Assembly: GCF_009720825.1 (NCBI RefSeq)
Contig: NZ_WNKY01000043.1
Location: 1 to 53,026 of the forward strand
From: Duganella radicis
Lineage (GTDB): Bacteria > Pseudomonadota > Gammaproteobacteria > Burkholderiales > Burkholderiaceae_D
Reading direction: 5' to 3'
DNA: 53,026 nucleotides
The notes under the pieces were generated by a model. That model was not told the DNA's origin, did no database searches, and saw only the letters and a program-made list of their open reading frames with translations. Below, piece by piece: positions 1 to 8,259 of the stretch. Position numbers and translations under genes: made by a program. Each line of letters starts with the position of its first letter. Within the stretch, counting starts at the first letter, position 1.

Positions 1-87
1 GGCGGCGCGCCACGCAACGGCAATCCGGCGCGCGGCAACGGCGGCGGCAGCGCCGCCCAGCACCGCTCCGGCGGCCGCGGCCGCTAA
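1..87 (+). CDS. C-terminal tail of a Gly/Arg/Asn-rich protein (partial)
   Basis: The window opens inside a reading frame that reads 28 residues to a TAA at 85-87. The visible tail is rich in Gly, Arg, Asn and Ser and ends in SGGRGR. Such low-complexity basic tails are typical of DEAD-box RNA helicases (RhlE type) and other RNA-binding proteins of betaproteobacteria, where they add non-specific RNA affinity. No catalytic domain lies inside the window, so the helicase idea is only a guess from composition; the coding frame itself is supported by the clean stop and the biased composition. Confidence 0.55.
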   Translation, partial: GGAPRNGNPARGNGGGSAAQHRSGGRGR

Positions 88-210
88 AACTCCGGAGTCA
101 AAACTCCGGGGTCAAACTCCGGGGTCAGGTCCTCCATTTCAACACGGCCCCGGCTATAGCATCACGCTACGGCCGGGGCCGTGTTCAATTGGAGGACCTG
201 ACCCCGGATT
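88..210. repeat. Direct repeats followed by a 36-bp imperfect inverted repeat
   Basis: Directly after the stop codon come three short direct copies of an ACTCCGGRGTCAAA-like unit (about 88-121). Next is a long inverted repeat: the left arm (119-154) starts CCGGGGTCAGGTCCTCCA and the right arm (about 171-206) is its reverse complement with two mismatches. The loop is about 17 bases around the TATAGCATCACGCTA segment. There is no T-run, so it is not a standard intrinsic terminator, although its RNA would fold strongly. It resembles an interspersed palindromic repeat placed behind a gene; a REP-like origin is inference. Confidence 0.7.
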
Positions 211-251
211 TTGGATTAGGATAGCGAATCGCCCATCGACCGCCATCCTTC

Positions 252-1031
252 ATGCCCAAGTTCGCCGCCAATCTGTCCATGCTGTACACCGAAGCGCCTT
301 TTCTGGAGCGCTTCGCCCGAGCCCGCCAGGCCGGCTTTGACGCCGTCGAATTCCTCTTCCCCTACGCCTTCGAACCCGAACAGATCGCCGCGCAGCTGCG
401 CCAGCACCAGCTCCAGCTGGTGCTGTTCAATCTGCCGCCGGGCGATTGGGATGCCGGCGAGCGCGGCATGGCCTGCCACCCGGACCGCGTCGGGGAATTC
501 CACGCCAGCGTCGCGCTGGCCCTGCGCTACGCCCAGGCCCTGGGCGTCAAACAAGTCCACTGCATGGCCGGCAAGGTGCCGCCCGGCATCCCCCTGGAAC
601 AAGCCCGCGCCACTTACCTGGCCAATCTGCGCCACGCCGCCCAAACGCTGGCACCGGCCGGCATCAACCTGCTGATCGAGCCGATCAATCACTACGACAT
701 GCCCGGCTACTTCCTGAACCGCAGCAGCCAGGCGCTGGACCTGATCCGCGCGGCGGCCTGCCCCAACCTGTTCCTGCAATACGACATCTATCACATGCAG
801 CGCATGGAGGGCGAGCTGTCCAACACCATCCAGGCCCACCTGCCGCTGATCCGGCATATGCAGATCGCCGACACGCCCGGCCGCCACGAACCCGGCACCG
901 GCGAGATCAATTACCGCCACCTGTTCGCCTTCCTCGACCAGATCGGCTACGACGGCTGGCTCGGCTGCGAATACCACCCGGCCAACGGCACCGACGCCGG
1001 CCTCGGCTGGCGAGCGGCGCTGACCACATAG
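252..1031 (+). CDS. hyi: Hydroxypyruvate isomerase family (TIM-barrel sugar isomerase)
   Basis: The 259-residue protein matches the hydroxypyruvate isomerase / 2-oxo-tetronate isomerase family (xylose-isomerase-like TIM barrel), which interconverts hydroxypyruvate and tartronate semialdehyde in glyoxylate metabolism, or 2-oxo-tetronates. Full length for the family is about 258. Visible signatures are the N-terminal FAANLSMLY strand, the IEPINHYDMPGYFL segment with Glu143, Asp178 in LQYDIYHMQ, Gln204 in HMQIAD and Glu240 in GCEYHP; these acidic and polar residues form the metal site in relatives. The ATG lacks a clear Shine-Dalgarno sequence. No glyoxylate-pathway neighbour is present, so the exact substrate (Hyi or OtnI type) cannot be fixed. 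Confidence 0.85.
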   Translation: MPKFAANLSMLYTEAPFLERFARARQAGFDAVEFLFPYAFEPEQIAAQLRQHQLQLVLFNLPPGDWDAGERGMACHPDRVGEFHASVALALRYAQALGVKQVHCMAGKVPPGIPLEQARATYLANLRHAAQTLAPAGINLLIEPINHYDMPGYFLNRSSQALDLIRAAACPNLFLQYDIYHMQRMEGELSNTIQAHLPLIRHMQIADTPGRHEPGTGEINYRHLFAFLDQIGYDGWLGCEYHPANGTDAGLGWRAALTT

Positions 1032-1098
1032 TCTGCGCCCGCGCAACACGCGAATATTCACCAGAGGCAACAATCGTCCCATCCACCGCGGAGTGCCC

Positions 1099-1881
1099 AT
1101 GAAACTATCCCGCCTGTTTTTGATCCTCGGCCTGCTGGCCATCCTGAGCGGCTGCGCCAGCAGCACGCCGCGCATGGCCGAGGTGCGCGCCTTTGCCGCC
1201 GAGTCGCCCAAGCTCGGCGCCTATCACGAGTTGACCGAGCGCTACCGCAACACCTATCAGCGCGAGCAGCCCTATCTCTCGCCCGAGGCCGACGCCCGCG
1301 AACAGCAGCTCAACGCCGCCCGCCAGCAGGCCTGCGACGATTTCGTCAAGCTGCAATACGGCTTGCAGGCTTATATGCAAACGCTGGGCAAGCTGGCCGG
1401 CGACAACCAGTACGACCTGGAGGACCAGGTGAAAAATCTCGGCGGCGGCGTCAAGGCCTGGCCCGGTTCCGGCCTGGACGACCGCCACGTCAGCGCCTTC
1501 GCCGGCCTGACGCGGCTGGTCACGCGCGGCCTCACCCGCAACTTGCAGGAGGGCGCCGTCAACGACCTGCTGCGCGACGGCCGGCAGCCGGTGCAGGATG
1601 TGCTGGACGCCATGCGCACCCTGCTGCGCCTGTACGACAAGAGCAGCGACAATGAACAGAAAATCGTGCTCGGCATGCTGGACAGTGAAATCCCCTTCCT
1701 CGATCCCAAACGCGAGCGGCTGCTGCTGGCCCTGGCGCGCGCGCAGCAGCAGGACAAGCAGGCCGAGTTCCGCCTGGTCGGCCTGCGTTACACGCTGGCG
1801 CGCAAGCATCTGGACGCGATCGAGCAACAACACCGCGCGCTGGTGGCGCAAATCCCGCCTGAAACCAAGGAGCAGCCATGA
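1099..1881 (+). CDS. Lipoprotein of unknown function
   Basis: This 260-residue protein begins with a short basic N-terminus, a Leu/Ile-rich segment and the lipobox LSGC (Cys19), so it should be lipidated and envelope-anchored. The rest is mostly helical and charged with no motif I recognise. I chose ATG 1099 over the in-frame GTG at 1093 because GCGGAG (1088-1093) lies five bases before it and the signal peptide starts there. It shares an ATGA overlap with the next gene, so the two are translationally coupled and probably work together. Confidence 0.75.
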   Translation: MKLSRLFLILGLLAILSGCASSTPRMAEVRAFAAESPKLGAYHELTERYRNTYQREQPYLSPEADAREQQLNAARQQACDDFVKLQYGLQAYMQTLGKLAGDNQYDLEDQVKNLGGGVKAWPGSGLDDRHVSAFAGLTRLVTRGLTRNLQEGAVNDLLRDGRQPVQDVLDAMRTLLRLYDKSSDNEQKIVLGMLDSEIPFLDPKRERLLLALARAQQQDKQAEFRLVGLRYTLARKHLDAIEQQHRALVAQIPPETKEQP

Positions 1882-2300
1882 GCGATCCCGCCCAGCAAGC
1901 CCGCTATGAAGCCCTGGCCGATCACCTGTCGGCCTGCGCCGACGCCCTGCACGCGCGTCTGATGCGCGCCCTGCGCCAGCCGGCGCCGGGCGGTGCGCCG
2001 GCCGTGTCCCAGGAGGTGGCGCAGGCACTGTTTGACGACGAGGTGACGCTGCGCCAGCGCGCCAACGGCCTTTACCTCGACGCCGCCAGACTGGCCGCCA
2101 GCGGCCTCGCGCCGCAACAGCAGGCACTGTTGGACCTGACCGCGCGCGCCCGGCAAAAAATCGATAAGATAGACCGCATCAAGGATCTGGTCGATCTGGC
2201 CGCCGAGCTGCTGTCGCTGGGCGCGGCCGTGGCCACCGGCAAGCCGGACAAGCTCGTGCAGCCGCTGGAAAAACTCAAGCACCATCTGGACGCACTGTAG
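1878..2300 (+). CDS. Hypothetical helical protein coupled to the preceding lipoprotein
   Basis: This is a 140-residue protein, Ala/Leu/Gln-rich and predicted all-helical, with no signal peptide or membrane segment. Its ATG overlaps the stop of the upstream lipoprotein gene (ATGA at 1878-1881). I do not recognise a family. The pairing of an envelope lipoprotein with a soluble helical partner suggests a shared job, but nothing in the sequence identifies it. Confidence 0.65.
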   Translation: MSDPAQQARYEALADHLSACADALHARLMRALRQPAPGGAPAVSQEVAQALFDDEVTLRQRANGLYLDAARLAASGLAPQQQALLDLTARARQKIDKIDRIKDLVDLAAELLSLGAAVATGKPDKLVQPLEKLKHHLDAL

Positions 2301-2345
2301 AACGAAACGCCGTCGCACCGGTCCAATGCCCTAAGGAGCATCAGC

Positions 2346-2720
2346 ATGAACGGACTGGACGACCAACAATGGCGTGGCTTGCAGGCGCGGCTGGAACGCG
2401 CGCGCGCCGCCCTGCTCAGCCAGCTGGCGGACGATCTGGACCGCGGCACCGACCTGCGCCTGCCGCTGCCGCACGTGGCCGAGGCCTCGCCGGCCGACAA
2501 CGCCAGCCAGCGCACGCTGCACGCGGCCGTGCACGAGGCGGCCACCCACACGGCGCGCCAGCTCGACATCGTGCGCCACGCGCTGGCCCGGTTCGACCAG
2601 CAAAGTTATGGCTTGTGCGAGAGCTGCGGCGAGGCCATCGGCTACTCGCGCCTGAACGCGCGCCCGGAAGCGCGCTTCTGCATCAATTGCCAGACGCGGC
2701 TGGAGCGGCGCCGGCCTTAA
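2346..2720 (+). CDS. TraR/DksA family C4 zinc-finger protein
   Basis: The 124-residue protein has a helical N-terminal hairpin and a C-terminal four-cysteine zinc finger: Cys91-X2-Cys94 in LCESCGEAI and Cys112-X2-Cys115 in FCINCQ, separated by 17 residues. This is the TraR/DksA/YbiI arrangement. Members bind the secondary channel of RNA polymerase and adjust promoter response, often with ppGpp. The length lies between TraR (about 73) and DksA (about 151), and the acidic tip of DksA is not obvious, so this is a paralogue rather than DksA itself. The last four bases overlap the reverse-strand gene at 2717. Confidence 0.85.
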   Translation: MNGLDDQQWRGLQARLERARAALLSQLADDLDRGTDLRLPLPHVAEASPADNASQRTLHAAVHEAATHTARQLDIVRHALARFDQQSYGLCESCGEAIGYSRLNARPEARFCINCQTRLERRRP

Positions 2721-3079
2721 TCGTCCGACAGCCACGGTTGATTGCGGATTTTCGCCACCTGCCGCTGCGCCATCAGGCGCCACAGCTGCAAGGCGTCGGC
2801 CGGCCTGGCCACGGTCATGGTGCGCGGCGCGGCCAGCGCGATCTCGCAATCGCGGTCCGACCATTCGGCAAAGCGCACCGCGCCGCCGCCCGACACTTCC
2901 ATCTCGTACATCAGGCCATCGTCGTAACCGAAGCGCAGCACTGCACTGCCGGGACCGCCATCCGCGGCCAGCACCTTGCCGTCATAGACGTCGGCCAGGG
3001 CGGCCGCCATCTGGGCCTCGGACGGCGCCGTCACATCGCGCCCGTCCGGACGAGTGAGCACTAGCCATGCCTGTGTCAT
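2717..3079 (-). CDS. Small hypothetical protein
   Basis: This is a 120-residue protein with no signal peptide. I chose the ATG at 3079 rather than an in-frame codon 31 codons upstream, because GGGAGG lies just before it on the reverse strand. Pieces such as YDDGLMYEMEVSGGG and FAEWSDRDCEIAL suggest a small alpha/beta cytoplasmic protein. I do not recognise the family. It converges on the DksA-like gene with a 4-base overlap of stop codons. Confidence 0.6.
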   Translation of the reverse strand: MTQAWLVLTRPDGRDVTAPSEAQMAAALADVYDGKVLAADGGPGSAVLRFGYDDGLMYEMEVSGGGAVRFAEWSDRDCEIALAAPRTMTVARPADALQLWRLMAQRQVAKIRNQPWLSDD

Positions 3080-3218
3080 TGCCGCCTCCCGCTCTTCGGT
3101 TGGTGTGTAGCGGCTATCATACCGAAAATTGCTCAGCGCAATAGCATCGTCTCGGATAAGCAACAGCGGCAAGCGACAGCGGAATCGGCGGGATCGGCGG
3201 CCGGCACGGCGCCCCGCC

Positions 3219-3770
3219 CTACAGCAGGACCGGCAGCGAATTGGGATCGAAATCGCGCCAGTCGCCGCCGCTGATGCTGCCCTCGGCCCGTTCGATGTCG
3301 CGCGCGCCGAGGCGGCGCAGCACTTCCAGCGCGCGCTGCTCGTGCGCCGCGTCGTCCACCGCCACGGCGATCAGCATGCCCGACTTGCGCGGCGCCTGCT
3401 GGTTGCTGCCATCCTTGTCCGGCTCGCCCGCCTCCTTCATCTTGTGCAGGCTGTACAGCGATCCCACGTGCGCGCCCACCAGCGCCCCCACCACCGGCCC
3501 CACCGGCCCGGTCACGGGAATGGTGGCGGCGCCCACCACGGCGCCGGCCACCGCCCCGGTGGCGCCGCCCTTGACCACGCCCTCGTCGCTTTCGCGGGCG
3601 CCGGGCGATTTGTCATGGTCGCCGCCGAGCTCGTACACATCGTGCTGGCCGGGCGGATTGACGTAGAAGGAACTGATGCGCGCGGCGGCGAAACCGGCAT
3701 CCAGCAACGCCAGCCGCGCATCGGCGATTTCATCTTGCAACTGGAAATGGCCCGCGATAATGATGCTCAT
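3219..3770 (-). CDS. Glycine-zipper general-stress-type protein
   Basis: The 183-residue protein has an N-terminal alpha/beta segment (MSIIIAGHFQLQDEI), a central Gly/Ala-rich double segment at about residues 75-115 (GGATGAVAGAVVGAATIPVTG and on to VGALVGAHVGSLYSL) and a C-terminal alpha/beta segment repeating the IAVAVDD theme. This layout is seen in small bacterial stress proteins that combine a hydrophobic glycine zipper with cytosolic domains. It probably sits at or in the inner membrane. Upstream at 3827-3842 is one of the ten NGTNCG-N4-CGNACN dyads, followed on this strand by CATACT as a candidate -10, so it may belong to the same stress regulon. Function unknown. Confidence 0.7.
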   Translation of the reverse strand: MSIIIAGHFQLQDEIADARLALLDAGFAAARISSFYVNPPGQHDVYELGGDHDKSPGARESDEGVVKGGATGAVAGAVVGAATIPVTGPVGPVVGALVGAHVGSLYSLHKMKEAGEPDKDGSNQQAPRKSGMLIAVAVDDAAHEQRALEVLRRLGARDIERAEGSISGGDWRDFDPNSLPVLL

Positions 3771-3826
3771 GGTCTACTCCCGTTTAAATGATAACCACAG
3801 TATGCCGCCTTTCACGGCGGGCTTTC

Positions 3827-3842
3827 CGTGCGCTCGCGCACG
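3827..3842. promoter_or_regulatory. Dyad operator CGTGCG-CTCG-CGCACG
   Basis: A perfect palindrome of the NGTNCG-N4-CGNACN type. On the reverse strand a CATACT hexamer lies at 3799-3804, 22 bp away (one more than the other sites), in front of the glycine-zipper gene at 3770. On the forward strand the signalling operon begins downstream, but its TATAAT lies much farther off. Confidence 0.5.
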
Positions 3843-3905
3843 ACCGCGCGGCATCGGCGCGGCGGGCCGCGCTTGATTCGTGCGAGCAAATAACATCAAT
3901 GGTTT

Positions 3906-3911
3906 TATAAT
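3906..3911 (+). promoter_or_regulatory. Candidate -10 box (TATAAT) of the signalling operon
   Basis: A perfect TATAAT preceded by a T-run lies 51 bases before the ATG of the EAL gene. No convincing -35 hexamer stands 16-18 bases upstream, so an activator or another sigma factor may be needed. AGGAG at 3952-3956 supplies the ribosome site. Confidence 0.4.
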
Positions 3912-3961
3912 CAACCTGCACTGCCCCCCGTCCGCCTGCTTGCGTCTTGATAGGAGCGCCG

Positions 3962-5635
3962 ATGAACCAGCTCATGCAACAGCCCGGTTTGCCATCCCCG
4001 CTGAGCGGCGTCCGGCTGGACGCGGCGCTGGCGCGCGCGCTGGCGGAAGACCAGTTGCTGCTGCTCTACCAGCCGCTGGTGGATCTGCAAAGCGGCGCCG
4101 TGGTCAGCCTGGAGGCGCTGGTGCGCTGGCAGCATCCCGAGCTGGGCCTGCTGTCGGCGCAGGAATTCCTGGCCCAGGCCGACGCCGCCGGCCAGACCGC
4201 CGCCATCGGCCACTGGGTGTTGCGGCACGCCTGCGGCGACCTGCGCAGCTGGCGCCACAGCGGGCGGCCCCAGCTCAAGGTGGCGATCAACGTCGCCACC
4301 AGCCAGTTCCTCGACCCGCACTTTGGCGCCGACGTCGCCGCCACGCTCGACCAGTACGCGGTGGCCGCCGACGCCCTCAGCCTGGAGATCACCGAGACCG
4401 CGCTGACCCAGGCCGGCGCCGCCTGCGACCAGGTGCTGGCCGGCTTCAAGCAGCGCGGCCTGTGCCTGACGCTGGACGACTTCGGCACCGGCCACGCCTC
4501 GCTGGCCGATCTCAAGCGCTATCCCTTCGACGCCATCAAGATCGACGCCGACTTCATCCGCAGGGTGGTCACCAGCAGCAGCGACGCCGCCATGTCGCGC
4601 AGCATCATCGACATGGCCCACCACCTCGGCATGAAGGTGGTGGCCGAGGGGGTGGAGACCGAGGGCCAGTGCGACTTCCTGCGCCGCAATATGTGCGACC
4701 AGATCCAGGGCTTCTTCTTCGCCCCGCCGATGGCGCCAGCCGAGCTGCAACGCTGGCTGGACGGCGGCCCGGCGCTGCCGCCGCACCTGCTGCGCATGCA
4801 CAAGCCGCCGCGCCGGCTGCTGCTGGTGGACGACGAGCCCAACATCGTGTCGGCGCTGCGCCGCTTGCTGCGCGCCGACCACTACGAGATCCACACCGCC
4901 AACGACGGCCCGCAGGGGCTGGAGGTGCTGGGGCGCCAGCCGGTCGACGTGATCGTCTCCGACCAGCGCATGCCCGGCATGCTGGGCGCCGACTTCCTGC
5001 GCAAGGCGCGCCAGCTGGCGCCCGACTCGATCCGCATCATGCTGTCCGGCTACACCGAGCTGCAATCGGTGACCGACGCCGTCAACGAGGGCGCGATCTA
5101 CAAATTCCTGACCAAGCCCTGGGATGACGAGCAGCTGCGCAGCCACATCGCCGACGCCTTCCGCGTCAAGGAAATCGCCGACGACAACCGCCGCCTGCAC
5201 CTGGAGGTGCGCACCGCCAACCAGGAACTGGCCGCCGCCAACCGCCGCATGGAGCAGCTGCTGCACGAAAAGCAGCGCCAGATCAGCCGCGACGAGGTCA
5301 GCCTCAACGTCGCGCGCGAGGTGCTCCAGCACCTGCCCCTGCCGGTGATCGGCCTCGACGACGCCGGCATGATCGCCTTCATCAACGCCGCCGGCGCCCG
5401 CCTGTTCGAGCCGCACGGCAGCCTGCTTGGCAGCGAGGCCGGCAGCGTGCTGCCCGAGCTGTTCAGCGACGGCGACGGCGCCGCCACCGCCGCCGGCCAG
5501 CACGTGGCGCGCGTGGGCGGCCAGCGCTACGCCGTGCTGTGCTATCCGATGGGGGCCGAGTCGGCCTCGCGCGGCAGCCTGCTCACCCTCAGCAAAATGG
5601 AGTCCGACCATGCGCCATGCCGGCAAGACCAGTGA
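3962..5635 (+). CDS. EAL phosphodiesterase - receiver - PAS hybrid
   Basis: This 557-residue protein has an N-terminal EAL domain (about 20-265), which hydrolyses cyclic di-GMP. Catalytic signatures are intact: EAL at 51-53, ITET with Glu145, DDFGTG with Asp172-Asp173, KIDADF with Lys193, and VVAEGVET with Glu229. A receiver domain follows (about 284-400) with acidic DD at 290-291, phospho-acceptor Asp334 in SDQRMPG and Lys385 in TKPW. A coiled coil (405-450) and a degenerate PAS-like segment (455-520) end the protein. Putting EAL before REC is unusual. ATG 3962 follows AGGAG; the TTG at 3947 is less likely. It overlaps the next gene by 26 bases. Confidence 0.88.
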   Translation: MNQLMQQPGLPSPLSGVRLDAALARALAEDQLLLLYQPLVDLQSGAVVSLEALVRWQHPELGLLSAQEFLAQADAAGQTAAIGHWVLRHACGDLRSWRHSGRPQLKVAINVATSQFLDPHFGADVAATLDQYAVAADALSLEITETALTQAGAACDQVLAGFKQRGLCLTLDDFGTGHASLADLKRYPFDAIKIDADFIRRVVTSSSDAAMSRSIIDMAHHLGMKVVAEGVETEGQCDFLRRNMCDQIQGFFFAPPMAPAELQRWLDGGPALPPHLLRMHKPPRRLLLVDDEPNIVSALRRLLRADHYEIHTANDGPQGLEVLGRQPVDVIVSDQRMPGMLGADFLRKARQLAPDSIRIMLSGYTELQSVTDAVNEGAIYKFLTKPWDDEQLRSHIADAFRVKEIADDNRRLHLEVRTANQELAAANRRMEQLLHEKQRQISRDEVSLNVAREVLQHLPLPVIGLDDAGMIAFINAAGARLFEPHGSLLGSEAGSVLPELFSDGDGAATAAGQHVARVGGQRYAVLCYPMGAESASRGSLLTLSKMESDHAPCRQDQ

Positions 5636-5945
5636 GATCGCGCTGGACCAGGCGGCCGCCGGCATGACGCTGGCCGCCGCCCTGCTCGACGCCAACGGCA
5701 GCGTGCTGCTGCCGCAGGACGCCGCGCTGACCACCGCCATGCTGGCGGCGCTGCGCCGCCGCGGCGTCGAGCGCTGCGTGGTGTGGCGCGACGACCAGCA
5801 GGAGGCCGAAGATCCGGCCGCGCTGGCGCTGCGGCGCGAACAGCGCCTGCGGCGGCTGGAGCACCTGTTCCGCCACTGCGGCGAGCATGCCGGCAGCCAG
5901 GCCTTGCTGGCGCAGCTGCGCATCTACCGCCAGGAGCAGCCATGA
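5610..5945 (+). CDS. Small stand-alone domain related to HD-GYP C-termini
   Basis: This 111-residue protein starts inside the end of the EAL gene and ends in an ATGA overlap with the HDOD gene. Its first half (AGMTLAAALLDANGSVLLPQ, then LTTAMLAALRRRGVERCVV) has the pattern of the short beta-rich module that follows HD-GYP domains (LxPGMxLARDLxxxxGxLLLxxGxxL). The REC/HD-GYP protein at 8256 ends with such a module (LLPGMVLARDLVSRDGLMLL). The second half is charged and helical. I infer a freestanding regulatory or docking domain of the same signalling pathway; no catalytic residues are visible. Confidence 0.65.
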   Translation: MRHAGKTSEIALDQAAAGMTLAAALLDANGSVLLPQDAALTTAMLAALRRRGVERCVVWRDDQQEAEDPAALALRREQRLRRLEHLFRHCGEHAGSQALLAQLRIYRQEQP

Positions 5946-6787
5946 GCCCGGACGCCATCAGCAAGGCGGTGCGCGACCTACCCTCGCTGCCGGCCGTGGT
6001 CAGCGAACTGCTGGTCAGCATGGAGCAGGAAGACCTCGACACCCACGCGCTGGCCGCCAAGATCACGCTCGACCAGGCGCTCACCGCCAAGACGCTGCGG
6101 CTGGCCAATTCCTCGTTCTACGGCCTGCCGTCCAAGGTCACCACCATCCACCAGGCGGTGTCGGTGCTGGGCTTCCACAGCATCCGCACGCTGGTGACCG
6201 CGTGCGCGCTGACCGGCAGCTTCACGCCGGCGCCCGCCAGCGGCCTCGACTTCCCGGCCTTCTGGCGCCACGCCATGGCCAGCGCGGTGTGCGCGCGCGT
6301 GCTGGCGCCGTATTGCCGCATCAACGCCGACACCGCCTTCATCGCCGGCCTGCTGCACGACCTCGGCACGCTGGTGCTGGCCACCCGCTTCCCGCAGCAG
6401 TACCAGCAAGTCATCGCCTACCAGCGCCAGCACGACTGCGACAGCGCCACCGCCCAGCTGGCGGTGTTTGGCGTCGACCACGCGGCGGTCGGCAGCGCGC
6501 TGGCGGCCCATTGGAAATTCCCGCCGGCCATCCTGGCGGCGGTGGCCGAGCACCACCGGCCGCCGCCGCCCACGCCGCCCGGCATGCAGCCGCCGCTGGC
6601 CACCCTGATCCACCTGGCCAACGCCATGGCCCACGCGCTCGACCTGAGCGAGCGCGAGGACGACCAGGCGCCGCCGCTGTCGCTGGCGGCGTGGCAGGCG
6701 CTGGACCTGAGCACGGCGGCCTGCACCCGGGTGTTCCACGAAACCGAACAGCTGTACCACGACATGTGCCAGATGCTGCCGCCATGA
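5942..6787 (+). CDS. HDOD domain signalling protein
   Basis: The 281-residue protein carries an HDOD domain over about residues 10-210: the RDLPSLPAVVSELL opening, LANSSFYGLP, the ITLDQALTAKTLRL helix, and GLLHDLGTLVLA with His139-Asp140. HDOD proteins belong to the HD superfamily but usually lack the full metal site. They act as non-catalytic signalling modules in chemotaxis, c-di-GMP and stress circuits. Overlapping start and stop codons tie it to the small protein before it and the histidine kinase after it, so it is most likely a partner in that relay. Confidence 0.88.
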   Translation: MSPDAISKAVRDLPSLPAVVSELLVSMEQEDLDTHALAAKITLDQALTAKTLRLANSSFYGLPSKVTTIHQAVSVLGFHSIRTLVTACALTGSFTPAPASGLDFPAFWRHAMASAVCARVLAPYCRINADTAFIAGLLHDLGTLVLATRFPQQYQQVIAYQRQHDCDSATAQLAVFGVDHAAVGSALAAHWKFPPAILAAVAEHHRPPPPTPPGMQPPLATLIHLANAMAHALDLSEREDDQAPPLSLAAWQALDLSTAACTRVFHETEQLYHDMCQMLPP

Positions 6788-8259
6788 AGCCCGCCGCCAC
6801 CTCCGCCCCCGCCCTGCTGTCCGCGCACAGCGACATCGGCGACATCGCCCTGTCGGAGTTCTTCGACGGCCATCCGGTCGCCACCTTCGCCATCGACACC
6901 CGCCACGTGGTCACCCACTGGAACCGCGCCTGCGAGCACCTGCTGGGCTGGAGCAAGGCCGACATGATCGGCACCGACCACCACTGGCAAGCCTTCTACC
7001 CGCGCGCGCGGCCGCTGCTGGCCGACCTGATCGTCGACAACCAGCCCGAGCAGCTGCCGCGCCACTACGGCGAGAAATACCGTCCCTGCGCCCTGATCCC
7101 CGGCGCCTACGAGGCCGAGGACTTCTTCCCCAACCTGGGCGCGGGCGGCCACTGGCTGCACTTCACCGCCGCGCCGCTGCGCGACAGCCGCGGCCAGGTG
7201 GTGGGCGCGATCGAGACCCTGCGCGACGTCACCGAGCGGCGGGTGGCGGAAAACGCCCTGCGCCGCGCCTACGACAACCTGGAGCACGTGGTGCACAAGC
7301 GCACCGCCCAGCTGGCCGACATGAACGAGCAGTTGCAGGAAGACATACGCCAGCGCCACCAGGCCGAGGCCGAGCTACGCCGCAGCAACCTGGAGCTGAC
7401 CGCGCTCAACGACCAGCTCTCGCGCGCCCAGCAGCAGCTGGTGCAGGCCGACAAGCTGGCCTCGATCGGCCAGCTGGCGGCCGGCGTGGCGCACGAGATC
7501 AACAATCCGGTCGGCTACATCTTCTCCAACTTCAGCACCCTGCAAGGCTATCTCGACCAGCTGTTCGCCATGCTGGACGCCTACCAGGGCGCCGAGGCCG
7601 CGCTGGCCGACGCCGCCCCGGCCGCCGCCGCCGCGCTGCGCGAGCAACGCCAGCGCATCGACCTCGACTTCCTGCGCCAGGACGTGCCGGCGCTGATGGC
7701 CGAGTCGCGCGAGGGCATCGTGCGGGTGCGCCACATCGTCCAGGACCTCAAAGACTTCTCGCGCGTCGACAGCAACCAGGAATGGGTGTGGGCCAATCTG
7801 CACCGCGGCATCGACTCCACCCTGAACATCGTCAGCAACGAGGTCAAGTACAAGGCCGACGTGGTCAAGGACTACGGCGACATCCCCGACATCCAGTGCC
7901 TGCCGCTGCAAATCAACCAGGTGGTGATGAACCTGGTGGTGAACGCGGCCCACGCCATCGGCGCGCAGCGCGGCCGCATCACCGTGCGCACCGGCAGCGC
8001 CGACCCCGACCAGGTGTGGCTGGAGGTGGCCGACAACGGCAGCGGCATCGCGCCCGAGGTGCTGGCGCGCATCTTCGATCCCTTCTTCACCACCAAGGCG
8101 GTCGGCCAGGGCACCGGGCTGGGCCTGTCGCTGGCCTACGGCATCGTGCGCAAGCACGGCGGCCGCATCGAGGTCGACACCGCGCCCGGCGCCGGCAGCC
8201 GCTTCCGCGTCTGGCTGCCGGTGCGCCAGCCCGGCCCCGGCGCCGCAGAGGCCCCATGA
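6784..8259 (+). CDS. PAS-domain sensor histidine kinase
   Basis: The 491-residue kinase has no transmembrane segment, so it should sense a cytoplasmic signal. A PAS domain spans about 25-155 (FFDGHPVATFAIDTRHVVTHWNRA region, ending in the DVTERR PAC motif). A coiled coil (155-222) leads to the H box AHEINNPVG with His237, an insert of about 90 residues, then the N box NLVVNAAHAI, G1 DNGSGI, F-box FFTTK and G2 GTGLGLSLAYG. All catalytic boxes are intact. It overlaps the HDOD gene before it and the REC/HD-GYP gene after it by ATGA, so the receivers in this operon are its likely targets. A close paralogue is on the opposite strand at 10065-11396. Confidence 0.92.
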   Translation: MKPAATSAPALLSAHSDIGDIALSEFFDGHPVATFAIDTRHVVTHWNRACEHLLGWSKADMIGTDHHWQAFYPRARPLLADLIVDNQPEQLPRHYGEKYRPCALIPGAYEAEDFFPNLGAGGHWLHFTAAPLRDSRGQVVGAIETLRDVTERRVAENALRRAYDNLEHVVHKRTAQLADMNEQLQEDIRQRHQAEAELRRSNLELTALNDQLSRAQQQLVQADKLASIGQLAAGVAHEINNPVGYIFSNFSTLQGYLDQLFAMLDAYQGAEAALADAAPAAAAALREQRQRIDLDFLRQDVPALMAESREGIVRVRHIVQDLKDFSRVDSNQEWVWANLHRGIDSTLNIVSNEVKYKADVVKDYGDIPDIQCLPLQINQVVMNLVVNAAHAIGAQRGRITVRTGSADPDQVWLEVADNGSGIAPEVLARIFDPFFTTKAVGQGTGLGLSLAYGIVRKHGGRIEVDTAPGAGSRFRVWLPVRQPGPGAAEAP

